Shown one piece after another: positions 46,693-59,275 of a stretch of DNA of 64,000 nucleotides. This DNA comes from Viola odorata (taxonomy: Eukaryota > Streptophyta > Magnoliopsida > Malpighiales > Violaceae): NCBI GenBank assembly GCA_963691705.1, contig OY829538.1:75894781-75958780 (forward strand), read 5' to 3'. The notes below the pieces were generated by a model. It had not been told where the DNA came from. It worked only from the letters and a program-made list of their open reading frames with translations, and did no database searches. The position numbers and the translations under genes are program-made. Positions within the stretch are counted from its first letter, which is position 1; each line of letters begins with the position of its first letter.

Positions 46693-48770
46693 TAGAGCTG
46701 TTCAACGGTTAACCGAAACCGAAACCGATAACCGAAGTTTCAGTTTCGGTTAACCGAACATCCTAAAATATGAAACCGAAACCGAACCGAAGTTTTATTA
46801 ACCGAAAACCGAAAACCGAAATTTATAACGGTTCGGTTTTCGGAATAACCGAACTTCCGAAGTAATTGCATGCAACCTGTTTTTTTTTCTTCCTGCACAC
46901 ACACTCCAAATTCCAAATAATTTAACCCCCACCTGCACACTCCAAAATGCCAAATAATTATACAATCACCCACCTGCACACTCCAAAATTCTAAATAATT
47001 ATACAATCCAAATAATTCTACAATCCAAAATTCCAAATACATAATTAATCCATTCCTGCACAGTGCACACACACTCCAAATAATTATACAATCCAAATAA
47101 TTCTACAATCCAAAATTCCAAATACATAATTAATCCATTCCTGCACAGTGCACACACACTCCAAATAATTATACAATCCAAGATTCCAAATACATAAATT
47201 AAGCAATCCAAATTTCAAACTCCATAATTATACAATCCAAACTCCATAGTTTAAACAAAACTCCATAATTTAAACATAGCAATTAAAATCAGAATTCAGA
47301 AATTTAAACAAAGCACAATTCAGATTGAATGTTGACAGATATGGCTAGAGCCTAGAGCTGCTGCTGCTGATTGAATGTTGCCTTGTTCTCCAAATCAGAA
47401 ATCACAATTCAGTGATTGTATTCTCCGTTCCTGCATACTCTGTAAATAATGAAATAAATACAATTAGAATTAGAAACTAAAAGACTTATAAACATTAAAC
47501 AAGAAGACAACATGCAAAAAAAATATTACCAATTTCCCACTTGTCAAGATCAGCAATGTTTTCTTCAACTTTGATCTCTTCTCTGGATCTTCTAAACCAA
47601 TCTTGTGAGCAAATTATAGATTGCACAACTCTAGGAGTTAGTGAGCTCTTGTGAAGGAGTCACAGTCTCCATTTGGAATTGGATAAAAGCTGAAACAAAA
47701 ACCAACTAAATAAGTAATTGAAAATTTGAAATATCTAGGATAGAAAAATAAAAATTAACAAGTAACTTAGGAGTTAGTTAGGACTGCCAAATTTAACACC
47801 TAATTAATCATTCAACAAAACCTGTAATTACCAAGGAAATCATCTTGTAAGTTCTTACAAGCTTCATTTATTACAGCATAAACATAACTTCGTTTTGAAA
47901 TTGTAACCCGTATATGGTTGAAATAAGAAGAGCAAAATCAATTTGCAGCAAGAAGCTCACAATTTAATTACCCTTTTCCAGAAATAAACCCAGAAAGCAA
48001 TAGGTATATCCGTATATGGTTGAAATAAGCAAAATCAATCATAAACCAAACTGAATTAACAAGTAACTTAGGAGTTAGGACTGCCGAGTTTTACACCTAA
48101 TTAATCACCTAATTAATCACACAAATGAATGGAAAAAATCATCAAAATTAGAGAGTTAGGGTTTATTCTAAGAAATTAGGGATTTAGGGTTTATAATTTC
48201 TAAGAAAACTTACCAATTTAGGGTTTATCACACAAATTAAGCAGCGTCGTCGTCGACTGACCAGTGACGACAGACGGACAGAGTCACGGAGCGAGAGAGG
48301 AGACGGAGAGCGACTGACAGTGACGAGGACTGAGGGATAGAGCGAGGAGAGGAGAGGGAAAGCTCGGAGAGTCGGAGGCGGTGGGTGGTACTGGTGGTCC
48401 GATGGACCTCGTGGTGGTGGATGAGGCGGTTGTTTGTTGCCGATTAGGTGTTGGATGAGGATTTTGACTATTGGTTGGGGCTGCGCGAAAGGGAGAGAGT
48501 GAGAGGAGAAGAGATATCCGTCAAATTTAGGAAATTAGGAAGGGAATGGCAATTTTGTAAAAAAAATATATTATATAGTGTGTGCAAAAGTTCGGTTAGT
48601 TCGGTTAACCGAACTTTTGCGAATAAATTCCGAAACCGAACCGTATTTAATTTCGGTTTTTGGGTAACCGAAACCGAAATAACCGAAACCGAAATTCCGT
48701 AACCGAACTACCGAAAGTTCGGTTTCGGAATTTCGGTTCTTCGGTTATCCCTAACCGTTGAACAACTCTA
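46693..48770. mobile_element. Non-autonomous hAT-type element (2,078 bp) with perfect 8-bp TSD
   Basis: The left end TAGAGCTGTTCAACGGTTA and the reverse complement of the right end TAGAGTTGTTCAACGGTTA form inverted repeats. GTCGTGTA flanks both sides (46685-46692, 48771-48778), a perfect 8-base target duplication as in the hAT superfamily. Both subterminal regions are packed with CCGAAACCGA/TTCGGTTTCGGTT units in both orientations, probably transposase-binding repeats. Inside are an 85-bp tandem repeat and no transposase frame (the longest open frame is 118 codons over the repeats), so it depends on an autonomous partner. Confidence 0.88.
46991..47180. repeat. 85-bp tandem repeat inside the hAT element
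   Basis: The unit beginning AAATAATTATACAATCCAAA starts at 46991, 47076 and 47161. Two full copies and a partial third give a period of exactly 85 bases. Each unit includes CTGCACAGTGCACACACACT. Confidence 0.88.
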
Positions 48771-51700
48771 GTCGTGTATAATTTTGCAGTATGTTTGGTG
48801 CATCTTTTGGAATGCAGTGTAGCACTTGTACTTGTTTCGCTTAGAACTTAGAAGCAATAGAGAAGTAGAGGAAGATGCAGCTTATGGCTCACTGATTCTT
48901 GTTTTGACTATAAATGTGGCATATTCCAGTTCAAAACAGATTTTGTTGGAACTGGTATTGAGAAACTGTTTGGCGTTCCGGTTCTGTGAGATAAAGTTCT
49001 ATTGAAAAACGAATTTTGGGAAACGGAGTGTGAGATACCTGAGGTGTTTGGTAAAATAGTTTTTCAAAACTATGGTTTGGATGTAAAATGACGATAAAAG
49101 GTATCAAACCCATTTTTAAAAAATTAATAAAAATAGAAAAAGTGAATCTATAATTAATTATCTTGAGATAGAGATTATATTGTGATAATTTTTAATTTAT
49201 TTTGTTCATTATATAGAGTAAGAAAATTGAATTAAAAAAATTTTTAGAGAGATACTCCATTTAGCTGCGGGAGCAAAATGCTCCTCCTGCCCGTGCCATG
49301 GCCTTTTCCTTGCTTGGCGTACTGGGCTTTTTGAGAAGCCCAGTGTACAATGGTGTTACCAAACACCAATTGTCAGCAGTGGCAAAAGCTTGGCTGGCCA
49401 CCAAACCATAACGCCAAACACCATTTTAGTACAATTCAGAACTGGTAAAGTAGATTGAATTACAAATACTAATGGCTTAGGGGTTGTTTGGTATGGAATT
49501 CATTTCAGTTTAATTGGAATTCACTTGAGTAATATAAAATAATATCGAATGAATTTTTATTTGAAGTATTTTACTATTTTACCCTTACACTAAAATTGGT
49601 CAACTTAAAAGTGGTGTAGTTGCTGTGAGGAAATCCAACAGAAATGTTGTACATGGTGAAATATGTAATCTACTACGCACCATACTAGGCTACTAGCAGA
49701 GGAAGAGCACCAAATGGCAAATATGAATTTGTCTGTGTCCAGATCTAATACTGCTTGCCCCACTTTATCTTTATTTAACATAACTTATTTTAGGAGTTAA
49801 CTATATACAAAACTCAAATATATTATCAATCTACTAATATTCCGTTACATATAAATATACTAATTCATCCTTCTACGTGAAAATAAAATACATATAAAAT
49901 AGTCTTATTGTTTATTGCGTAAATATTTAAAAAAATGACATTAAAAACATACTCTATTTGGCTTGTTCATTCCTCATATTCTAACGATTATTATGATGAG
50001 CCCATAATTGATTTGCAATATGTTGATCATTTGGAGGAATAGTTTGCCGCTAGCTACACATTTCATCAATATTCTATATCATTTGTTCAACTCTTTGGTT
50101 TCAAATTAAAAATTAAAAATTTGTTCAATATTCTATATCATTTGTTCAACTCTTTGGTCGGCAAAATGAAAGTGCAAACCTTAAAATTGTGGTGGGCAAT
50201 GGTTTGGCAAATCAATTCTGGCACTACTCCTACGTATGGTACGCCTTTCTCATCGTTTTTTCAGCTTGATTTCGTTATATTCCAAAAGAAAAAAAGAAAA
50301 CAAGAAAACAAGATTGGCTGGTTATTATAGTGTAAAGGGTGGAAACCTGATTTTCCATGTTCAGTTCATGACTTGAACCTTTAGCTAGGACAGTGTTAGG
50401 AGTTGGTCTAATGGATGAGTCGTAATTTTTATTTTGTGACAATAGTTAGGGATGACAACTGACCTGGTTTATACCTCCGCCAACAGAACCTACCAAAAGA
50501 AAATCATACAACCATTCAAACATATACAGATAGAAATGCCATGCCACTCACCAAGCATATACAGATGTAAACTGACAATTTCATTTTTCCTACATCGATT
50601 ATGACATTGCATTTAAGAAATTAGAAGGAAACTTCTTCTTCATCGTACGAATCACTTCTCTTGCACTGGAGGTTGAAGATGAAGACGAAGCGATGCTGCC
50701 GCCGATGACGGAGGTGGATGAAGGCCGAGCAGTGACGATGGTTTTGGCGCCGTTGATGGTGTCGGAGCAATGACAATGGAGGAGGAACGGTGTGGGTATT
50801 GATTAACGATGATGGTGTTTTGGGTTTGTTGTACAACACTCTGCTCCTGCAGAGAAAGCGAGAAAAAGAACGTTGTTTTCTTTCTCCCGCCGTCGGCCAC
50901 CACCAACACGACCATCTCTCACTCCCGATCTACCCACCACCAACACGACCATCTCTCGGCGCTGGGAGGAAGAAGTGAAGAAGATAGCAGAGGAGGAAGA
51001 AGAAGCGTAACGCAGCGTGAGGAGGAGAAGAAGAAGGGCAAAATTGGATTAATGAAAATTTCATTAATCACTCAGTTTGAAAATGCGTGTTTTCAAACTG
51101 AGGCAGCGAAGGCAAAAAAAATTAGAAAAATAGAGAACAAGGTTTTTGTTGTTTTCAAAATTTGTTCATCGTTTTTCAAATAGAACATTTTCGTTTTCAT
51201 TTTCTAAATGAAAATAACGGCAAGTAAACACGTTTTCTGAAAATTCTCCCAATTTTCAAAAAACTGGAGAATTTTCGGGAGACGCAGCCAACCCTCATCC
51301 GCCTTTCACTCTCCTCTCTCAATTCTTTCTCGCCTCTCACTCTCCCCATCTTCAGCGGCGCCGACGGAAGCAACAACCCAGTTAAGAAGTCTGGCTCAAG
51401 GTGAGCATACGACGTCTGTTCAATTTCTAGTGTTGGTACTGATGTAGGGCTTATGGGTTTGGGAGTGTTCTTAACAGCAGTATCTTACAGTCAAATCAAC
51501 AACTTTGCTAGCAAGTCTTGGATTACTTCTTCTATTTTACGCTAAATAATCCCATCGGTTCTTGTCAGTTCTTAATTTGGTGATGACAGGTCTTGAATGA
51601 TGGCAATGGAAAGTTACTGACTGCTTCTTGAACTCCGTTCTTACATTTGTTTTTTCACTGCTTCTGAATTTTAACATCTGACAACAGCTTGAAAGTCATT

Positions 51701-52800
51701 AATTTGAAGTCTGGTTTTGTTTCCTAGAACAACCCTTGGGCTTCGACATTAAAAGGGATTGAATGGTTTTCTCGACCCTATCTTTCTTGTTTTCTGTATT
51801 TATTATTGTGAGTTATGGTCATATGATGTGAACGTGATACCAATCACAACTTTTCTGGTCTGGGCACTGTTGGATGAGCTTATGGGTTTTGCTTGTTTGC
51901 AAGTCTTCTTAACAGCAGTCTCTTGGGGGTCAGACCAACAATTGTGTTAACCTTTCTCTGAATGATTTGCTCTTCGGTTGTTCATAATAGTCAAACAGTG
52001 AATTTGTAGTTCAATAGAACTACTATGAAGATTAGATTTTAAATTCTGAGTCCTAACTTTACTATCACAATTTTATTCGCAACAATAATAATATGATTTT
52101 TTAATTATAGTTATTTTGAGCATGAGTACATGCAATCTCTTTCAAATAATATTCTGTTAATGGTACTTTTTTAATTATAGTTATTAAACTTTCTTCTAAC
52201 GCATATATTTATTAGTTTAATAATCTTTCAAAATTTTCAAGAAATAGTTGTCACGTGTTATAACTTTATATTGTCTTCCAGAAAAAAACGATCTAAATTT
52301 TTTATACATTAGAAGATGCAGTCTTTTGCTTGCTGGTCTTTTTTTCCACCTATGCTTGAATTATCTAGTGTGGTTTTTAATCCATTATTGAGTGCTTTTG
52401 CTCTAAATCTTTGAAAGAAATTCTAAAATTCATTGGTAAAAGCTGCTATCAACTAAAGATGAAGTGCTTATTTTAATTTTATGGTAAACTTGGATCTGTT
52501 AGAATTGCTATCTAAGGATGTGTCCATTTTGTGCTTTCTTTTTATTTATATTTTAGTGAGTAATCATATGGTTGTTCTGCTACGGAATGACACTTAATAA
52601 GATACCTCATGTTCAGTGGGAAATTAGATTACTACTTCACTGTCTTGAAACAAAACAGTTTATTCTTCACTAATATTTTTCCTAACAACACCACAACACC
52701 TTCCCCATAGTTCATGATGTCAATGGCATGACTACTTCTGATGGTTGCTTCAACGTTTTCTGTTTATTCTCAGTAACCTTTGCACCTGTTTAGTCTAGTA
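48771..52800. other. Gene-poor region with small repeats
   Basis: No intact gene. Visible items: an inverted repeat GTACTGGGCTT...AAGCCCAGTGTAC (49319-49348); a 34-bp direct repeat (50066-50099 and 50125-50158); GAAGAAG-rich DNA 50620-51050; and a perfect 11-base hairpin stem GAAAATTCTCC/GGAGAATTTTC (51239-51276). TTTGGCGTT near 48971 and its complement near 49411 might be the inverted ends of another MITE, not resolved. A leader-like stretch with donor CTCAAG/GTGAGC lies near 51400. Confidence 0.4.
50066..50158. repeat. Direct repeat, 34-bp copies 25 bp apart
   Basis: TCAATATTCTATATCATTTG followed by TTCAACTCTTTGGT occurs identically at 50066-50099 and 50125-50158, separated by an AT-rich spacer with AATTAAAAATTAAAAA. 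Confidence 0.88.
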
Positions 52801-52818
52801 CTCCTGGGAAAATTGTGG

Positions 52819-53039
52819 TGTTTCTTCTCGGTGCTGCCGGGATTTCTGAGTATAGAGTTTTACTACATGTTAGACAAATTACTGAGTATTTTCATGGACA
52901 TGTGAGCAAAGATGAAGTCAATCCGTTACGGATATTTGTGATTGTAAGAGACTTTTTTGGCATGCTGGATCATGTTTGTAAAGAGCTTAGAAGCCTGAAA
53001 GTTCCAAACAGTTCTAATCCTCTAGCTCCATTTCGGTAG
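52819..53039 (+). pseudogene. Formin FH2 C-terminal fragment
   Basis: An open stretch without its own ATG at the beginning reads [40 protein letters not shown], then [16 protein letters not shown] and a stop. This resembles the end of the FH2 domain of plant class I formins, which nucleate and cap actin filaments (the EYFHGD-SKEE--PLRIF-VVRDFL block). Only ~70 of ~400 FH2 residues are present and nothing formin-like precedes it in the window, so it is a gene fragment left by duplication or transposon capture. The resemblance is recalled, not aligned. Confidence 0.6.
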
Positions 53040-53448
53040 ATTGGATGTGAATTGCTTTGTGCGTTTGCAAGATTTCACCCAACCACCAACTGGACTGTAA
53101 CTTCTTTTTGTTTTGAATTTTATGTCGAAATTTTTGTTGGTTTGAGTCGCTTACCAATCTGATACGATTCTAGGATCACACCAAACCCTAGAGTGCGCCA
53201 ATGGTGAGAGACAAGTAGCGATTGAGCTAAAGCACGCAAGGGAGCGAGCTAGACAAGCTACACAGAGTTTAGTGAGGTTAGCAAGAGCCCACAGAGTGAT
53301 CACAAAGAGCAACGCACGAGGAGGGCGTGAGTTTGAGCAAGAAAGGTGCAAGGGCAAAACGCAAGAGGCACTTAAGGCTGCGTTAGAGTCCAGAGACGAT
53401 TTGGTGGTCAAGATGAACTCCGAATTGACTTCTGTGAAAAATACAAGA
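53040..53448. other. Charged open stretch, possible retroelement fragment
   Basis: An 89-codon open frame from 53272, extending upstream without ATG, encodes a helical, Arg/Lys/Glu-rich segment (QVAIELKHARERARQATQSL, EALKAALESRDDLVVK). It may be a coiled-coil piece of a retroelement or a gene relic. Not identified. Confidence 0.3.
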
Positions 53449-54950
53449 TGTTGCTACCCGAATTTTGACTTACGTCGCAACTTTTTCGTTTCATTGCACG
53501 TCACATTAATAGCACGTTTACGTCAAATTTCAATCGATTTTTGATCAAGCACTATTTGTTTTAATGTTTCATGTCATTTCATTTCTTTTAATTTTTTCGT
53601 ATTTTTCTCGTATTTTCGACTAAAACCGTATTTTTCGGTTTTCGTCAACGCGTTTACATATTTTTACGCTTATCGTATTTAATAGCTCGTCTAGATCAAA
53701 TTTCTGTCGATTCTTGGTCCTAGGCTAGTTTGTTTAAAATTTCGTGTCATTTCGTGCCGTTTTAATTTTTTCGTACTTTTAACTGTCTTTTCGTTCGAAC
53801 TTTTCTCGGTCCCGAGTAAGTTTCCTCGGACCAAGGCTTGAACACACTATTTCTTTATTTGATAATTACGTGCTGATTTTCTCTTTCACACCACCGTGTT
53901 CAATTTCGTTCAATTTATGTCGCAAGGACATTTATTTTGCGCGCGAACATTTTGACACTTCCGAACGAGAAAATAAATACATTAAATCAATTTTCGCATT
54001 TCTTCACTGTATATTAGTTTGCTTGCCTTATTTTTCTACACATATTTGTACCCTCGGCTCGGGTTTATTTTCATTTTCGAGCGATTTCGCTCGTACCAAA
54101 ATATCCCGTTCGTGCCAAAAAAAAAGGGATAAACTCTACATATATGCATGTAAATCCTCCACCTCTTCGTTCTCACCCTCCAGCACCACTCCAGCTCAAT
54201 TGGATCATCACCAAGCCCCCTATAATCATTCTTGGCCACAAAAAACCCTAGCTAGATCACTATTCCGGCCATAGAGCTCATCACTACTTCCAAAAATATC
54301 TCCGGAGGATTTTCGGCCAAGAAAACCAACCGCCTCCAAGTTTTCTCTTTCCCTATAAATATCTTGCTTCAACCAACAAGAAAATGGCACCAAATCCTCC
54401 TCTTAATCTCCACTTCTTGCACTACCTTCTTGGATAAAATTGCTCTCCTGGAAAGGTAAACTCCCTCTCTCTCTAGCTTTCTTTAATTTTCGTTTTTTGT
54501 TTTAATGCATGAATAAATTGCTCAAACATGGTTCAAATGCTTAGTTTTCATACTAATTACATTTCCCTTGTTTCAATTTAATTGCATAATGCTTTGAGTA
54601 ATTAATGGATATATATGCATATTACTTGGCTTGTGTTTTCCATGAAAAATTGCTACTGTTTCGAGTGGTTTTTCTTTGCTGTTTTTGTGGCTTTGAGGTG
54701 CTGTTTTACTACCTTAATTATTGCAACCATTTTTGGTGAGAATGGTGGAGGTTTGGAACTTGAGTATTTGGCCATGGTGGCCGGTTGTTTGGAGAAGAAG
54801 AAAGGAGGAAGAAAGGAGTTGCCGGGAAAGGAAAAATGCAAAGGTGATAATCCCCGCGTTCGAACTCCAAGAAAGTAGGAGAGAAACAAGAACAAGAACA
54901 ATCAAGGCTCTTGAAGATGTCATTGGTGTTTGGTGATGGTAGAAGGAAGA
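53449..54950. mobile_element. Retroelement-LTR-like stretch with internal promoter
   Basis: From TGTTGCTACCCGAATTTTGA (53449), the sequence has T-rich imperfect internal repeats (CAAATTTC-TCGATT-TTG... TTTCGTGTCATTTCGT at about 53515 and 53693), a TATA box (CTATAAAT, 54353-54360), then a C/T-rich leader ending in a donor-like GGAAAG/GTAAAC near 54456. This layout resembles a long LTR that carries a promoter. I found neither a second LTR nor a TSD, so the borders are uncertain. The 54,600-54,950 frames (up to 87 codons) are not recognised. Confidence 0.35.
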
Positions 54951-55721
54951 AAAAGAAGGGAAAAGATATGTAGACCGATTAAGTTTAATCTGGAATAATA
55001 ATTAAAGAGTTTATGATCATGTTCTTATAGTAGTTTGAGAAAATTGAGAGGAATTTTAAATGATTTTGTGTGATTCCGTTGCTAGTTAATTAGAACCAGA
55101 AAAAAGTCTCATTTTAGCATTTAAACAAAATGTTAGAAAGGTTGATTTTATTACTAATTAGCACGTCTTGTTCCAAGTGATTGACTTAATTATTGTCTTA
55201 ATGAAGATATACATCGTGCCAAGCTGCTCTGCATCTGTTACGGATTTTCGTACCTGTCTTTTTTTTTTTGAAAAGGATTCTCGTACGCTGTTAATTAAAA
55301 GGATCACGCTAAACTCGTGTTTTTCCTATTAAAAATTCATTTTTTGTTTTATTTTCTGTTTATCATTAACCGGGCTTAAGTATTACAGAGGCCCAACTTG
55401 ATTTCTTTTAGAACATAGTGGGCCTAGCCCAATTTATCAAATTAGTTCTTCTTTTCCTTTTAACTTGCGAGTTTAACACTTGTTGCTCCTAGCAAATTAA
55501 ACCTAGGATAACGGATGCATCAAAATATAAACACAATACATTAATTCACTTAAAGAGTTTATCATTTAATGCATACCGATGTTAAAGGGTCGTTAATCTC
55601 ATCTTCTAAAATAAATAAAAAAGGCAAGCAGTAAATTAGAGAAGTGAAAAAAAGAGATCAATGCAGTTGTGACTTGTGAGTAAAATCGTAGGAGTATGTA
55701 TAGTTTATGTGTTTTTTTGTT

Positions 55722-57763
55722 GGGTTAATGACAATTTTGATACCTGCAGTCTAATTGATTGATTTATTTCATCCCTCTATTTTTAAAAAATAGTATTTCA
55801 TCCCTGCACCCTAATTTGACGTTGGATTTCATCCCTCACCCTAACGCCGTCCAAATTTTCCGTCTGTTTTGCGTGAAACGACGTCGTTTCATCACTTGGG
55901 AGCGTAAGCTCCGTCGTTTGGACCGCGTGACACGTCGTTTTGAGAGTAAATTAATTTTAAAATTTACAAAAATAATATAATTAATTTTAAAAATTCAGAA
56001 AAATAATTTACTTAATTTGAAAAATCCAAAAAGATATTGTAATTAATTTGAAAAATACAGAAAAATAATATAATTAAATTAAAAATGTAAGTAATTTGAA
56101 AAATACAGAAAAATAATGTAATTAAATTTAAAAATCTAGAAAAATAATGTAATTAATTTTAAAGATTAGAAAAAAAAATTAAAAATTCCGAAAAAAAATT
56201 AAAATTTTAAAAGATTAGAAAAAAAATTAAAAGTAAGAAAAATATTAAAACCCTAATTCTACTTTTCTCTCTTTCGTTTTCTTTTTCTGTTTTTTCTACC
56301 TTAATTTCTGCCAAAACCCATCTCCATTATTCAATTTACTATTCATCATCTTGGAAAAAATTGTCTGTGTAGAACTTTATTATCTAATGTAGTGTGAAGA
56401 AAAAGGCATTGAAATTGCCATTGGAGTCGTTTTTCTTATAAACAAAAAGATGAGAACATCAGAACAGAAAAGATAAAAACCAAAATAACATCATCCAAAC
56501 CCAAAATTCCAGATGTCCAACATAACCCAGCAAGAAAAGCCTAATCATACCAGACAAGAAAAACCCTAATCATCTGGATCTACACCTTCAAAAGCCCATT
56601 CATTCTCTGCCCGAATACTAGCCTCCTTTTCATCGGTAAAATCCTTCTCAACCAAAACAGCCATCAAACCTTCACCATCTACTCTGAATCGAACACACCA
56701 CCACTCCTATTTCTCTCCACCGTACCACATCGCAGCACCACCTCAAACCACCACATCACGCGCCTGCCGCCACACAGTCACACCACAAACCGCCCATTTT
56801 CGTCCTCCAATCAACACACAAACACAAATCCAAATCGGCACCAACAATCACCCAGCCACACAGCCGAATCACCATCCCTCCCCCCAAATCGGCACCAACA
56901 ACCATCCAGCCACACCCAATCGCCATCAAACCACCGTCCCCGAACGCCACACTCCCAACCAAAATCACCCAATCCCGATCCCAAACCGAGTTCCTCCATC
57001 ACCGCCGAAACCCAAACCAAAAATCCAAACTCGAATCCTTCTCCATCGGAAAAGGGAAAATAAAAAAGAAGAAAAGAAAAGAAAGCAGAGAAGGGTGAAA
57101 GAAAGAAGGAATAAAAGAAAGAAAGTGAAAAGAAGATGAAATAGAGTGTTTTATTTATTTATATGTCTGTTTTTGGTAAATGAAAAACTTAAAGGAAAAA
57201 AAGAGAAAAATCAGAAAAGAAAAAAAAATGAAATGAAAAAAAAAGATAGAAAAAACAGAAAAAGAAAACAAAAGAGAGAAAGAAATTAAAGTTTTCATAT
57301 TTTTCTTACTTTTAATTTTGTCTCTTCTAATCTTTTAAAATTTTAATTTTTTTTGGAATTTTTAATTTTTTTCCTGATCTTTAAAATTAATGACATTATT
57401 TTTCTGGATTTTTAAATTTAATTACATTATTTTTCAAATTAATTATAATATTTTTTTGGATTTTTCAAATTAAGTAAATTATTTTTCTGAATTTTTAAAA
57501 TTAATTACATTATTTTTATAAATTTTAAAATTAATTTACGCTCAAAACGACGTGTCACGCGGTCCAAACGACGGAGCTTACGCTCCCAAGTGGTGAAACG
57601 ACGTCGTTTCACGCAAAACGGACGGAAAATTTAGACGGCGTTAGGGTGAGGGATGAAATCCAACGTCAAATTAGGGTGCAGGGATGAAATACTATTTTTT
57701 AAAAATAGAGGGATGAAATAAATCAATCAATTAGACTGCAGGTATCAAAATTGTCATTAACCC
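55722..57763. mobile_element. Mutator-type (MULE) element with ~0.5-kb inverted repeats
   Basis: The left end GGGTTAATGACAATTTTGAT and the right end ATCAAAATTGTCATTAACCC are exact inverses, and the match continues with few differences for ~530 bp on the left (to ~56250) and ~470 bp on the right (from ~57293); the left arm carries an extra ~50 bp. TTTTTTTGTT flanks both sides (55712-55721, 57764-57773). A 9-10-bp target duplication with long inverted repeats points to Mutator-like elements. The arms share the palindrome AAACGACGTCGTTTCA. The 1-kb interior has no MURA-type transposase; a C-rich stretch (56580-57050) could be captured host DNA but matches nothing I recognise. Confidence 0.87.
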
Positions 57764-57807
57764 TTTTTTTGTTTCATTATGCTCTTTTCAACTTCAATTG
57801 TTACCGC

Positions 57808-58873
57808 TAGAGGTGTCAATCCAGGTCTGCGGGTCTGGACCCGGCCCGGACGCGGATAGACTCGAACAATTCGGGTCTGGTCCCCACCGGTCCCGTGAAA
57901 AAACGGGACCAATTTTTGATCCCGTCCCGGCTAAATCTTCCGAACCCGGACCCGAATTTTTTTTAATTAATTAATTTATTAAATATACTTATTCTTCTTC
58001 TTCTTCTTTTTCCTTTTTTTCCCTTTTTCTCAGACCCGACTTCTTCTTCTTCTTTTTCCTTTTTTTTTCTTTTTCTACCCTTCTTCTTCTTCTCCAATCT
58101 GCATCTCCATTTCCTCCTCTCCTTTTCTAATCACCACCACAAAACCCACAAAACAACGACCAGCAAACACCACCACCATCTGCACCAATAATTTTGAAGA
58201 ATGGAGAAGAAATTGGAAGAAGAGGCCTTCTCTTGTAGCCAAAGAGACATGACCCATCAACCCATTCCACCGAAAAGAGCAAAGGGTGGCTTCATTACCA
58301 TGCCATTCATCATAGGTACTCTAGATATTGGTTTTTTTCTTCTATATTCTTCGTTTCTGTAAAGATTGGATTTTTGGGTACAATTTCATAAGCCTTTTGT
58401 TAAATTTCTGTTTCATTACCATGCCATTCATCATGAGTACTCCAATTTCTTGCAGAAAAGTTTGGTTTTTTATTTGGTTTCAGTAAAGATTCGATTTTTG
58501 GGTACAATTTTGATGAGATTTTTTGTTGAATTTTGGTTTGATTGGGGGCAGCAAATGAGGGCTTTGAGAAGCTAGCAAGTTATGGGTTGTTGCCAAATAT
58601 GATATTGTATTTGATTAAAGACTATCACGTCGTTGTTTGCTAGTGGTGGTGAAAAAGAAGAAGTGAAGAACGAAGAGAGAGAAGGGACTAAAGAAAAAAC
58701 CCTAGTTTTTTTCAAGTTGTACGGGTCCGGGGCCAGACCCGGTCTCGGTCCCGTGGACCCGGAAATTTTCGAGTCGGGATCAGACCCAGTCCCGTAAAAA
58801 AACGGGACCATCCGGCCCGAATTGTTGGGACCTGGCCGGGTCGACGGGTCCTGGACCTGTTTTGACACCTCTA
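57808..58873. mobile_element. Non-autonomous hAT-like element (1,066 bp) with GC-rich ends
   Basis: The left end TAGAGGTGTCAATCCAGGTC and the reverse complement of the right end TAGAGGTGTCAAAACAGGTC are inverted repeats; this terminal motif is common in plant hAT elements. Subterminal DNA is rich in GGGTCCGG/CCCGGACC-type units in both orientations. Flanks GTTACCGC (57800-57807) and GTTACAGT (58874-58881) share 5 of the first 5 and 6 of 8 bases, a decayed 8-bp target duplication. There is no transposase frame. It lies only 34 bases beyond the MULE's TSD. Confidence 0.78.
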
Positions 58874-58881
58874 GTTACAGT

Positions 58882-59275
58882 CAACTATAGAGGCAATAAA
58901 GGCATCATGCATATGTATAGTTTATGTGTCTTTTTTTGTTTTTTTTATTAAACACAGGTGGTGGACGATGCTCATTTTTTAACTCATATTTCAAATTTGA
59001 TTCTTTAAAATGAAGAAAATTATAATAAAAGAATTATATATATTTTTTTTAAATCAAACGAAATTCGAATATGATCAGTTTTTTTATTGAAAAAAATAGA
59101 AGATGATACCCAAGAAAATGAAAGAAAACAAAAATACAAATGACCATTCACTTGTTTAACAAAAAATATTAAAATTACAAACATAACCTTAATTATATTA
59201 GCAAGTAAAATAAAATAAACTGATAAGTAAATAAAACATATATATTGACGGAGAAAATAAAGTTAATAAAGTGGT
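58882..59275. other. AT-rich spacer between two elements
   Basis: Poly-A/T-rich with no coding frame. TATAGTTTATGTGTTTTTTT-like sequence near 58916 repeats the sequence just left of the MULE (near 55698), a possible local duplication. Confidence 0.4.

Noticed and set aside
46740..47211. Minus-strand ORFs of 70-118 codons in the hAT element
   Set aside because: They read through the 85-bp tandem repeat and the CCGAAACC clusters and encode a repetitive CIIIW/YLEFW pattern with no hAT transposase motif.
48951..49446. Possible MITE with TTTGGCGTT inverted ends
   Set aside because: Ends match for too few bases and no target duplication could be found; left as unresolved.
56756..57020. Glycine/tryptophan-rich minus-strand ORFs inside the MULE
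   Set aside because: Repetitive composition from a C-rich stretch; no MURA or other transposase motif and no recognisable host domain.
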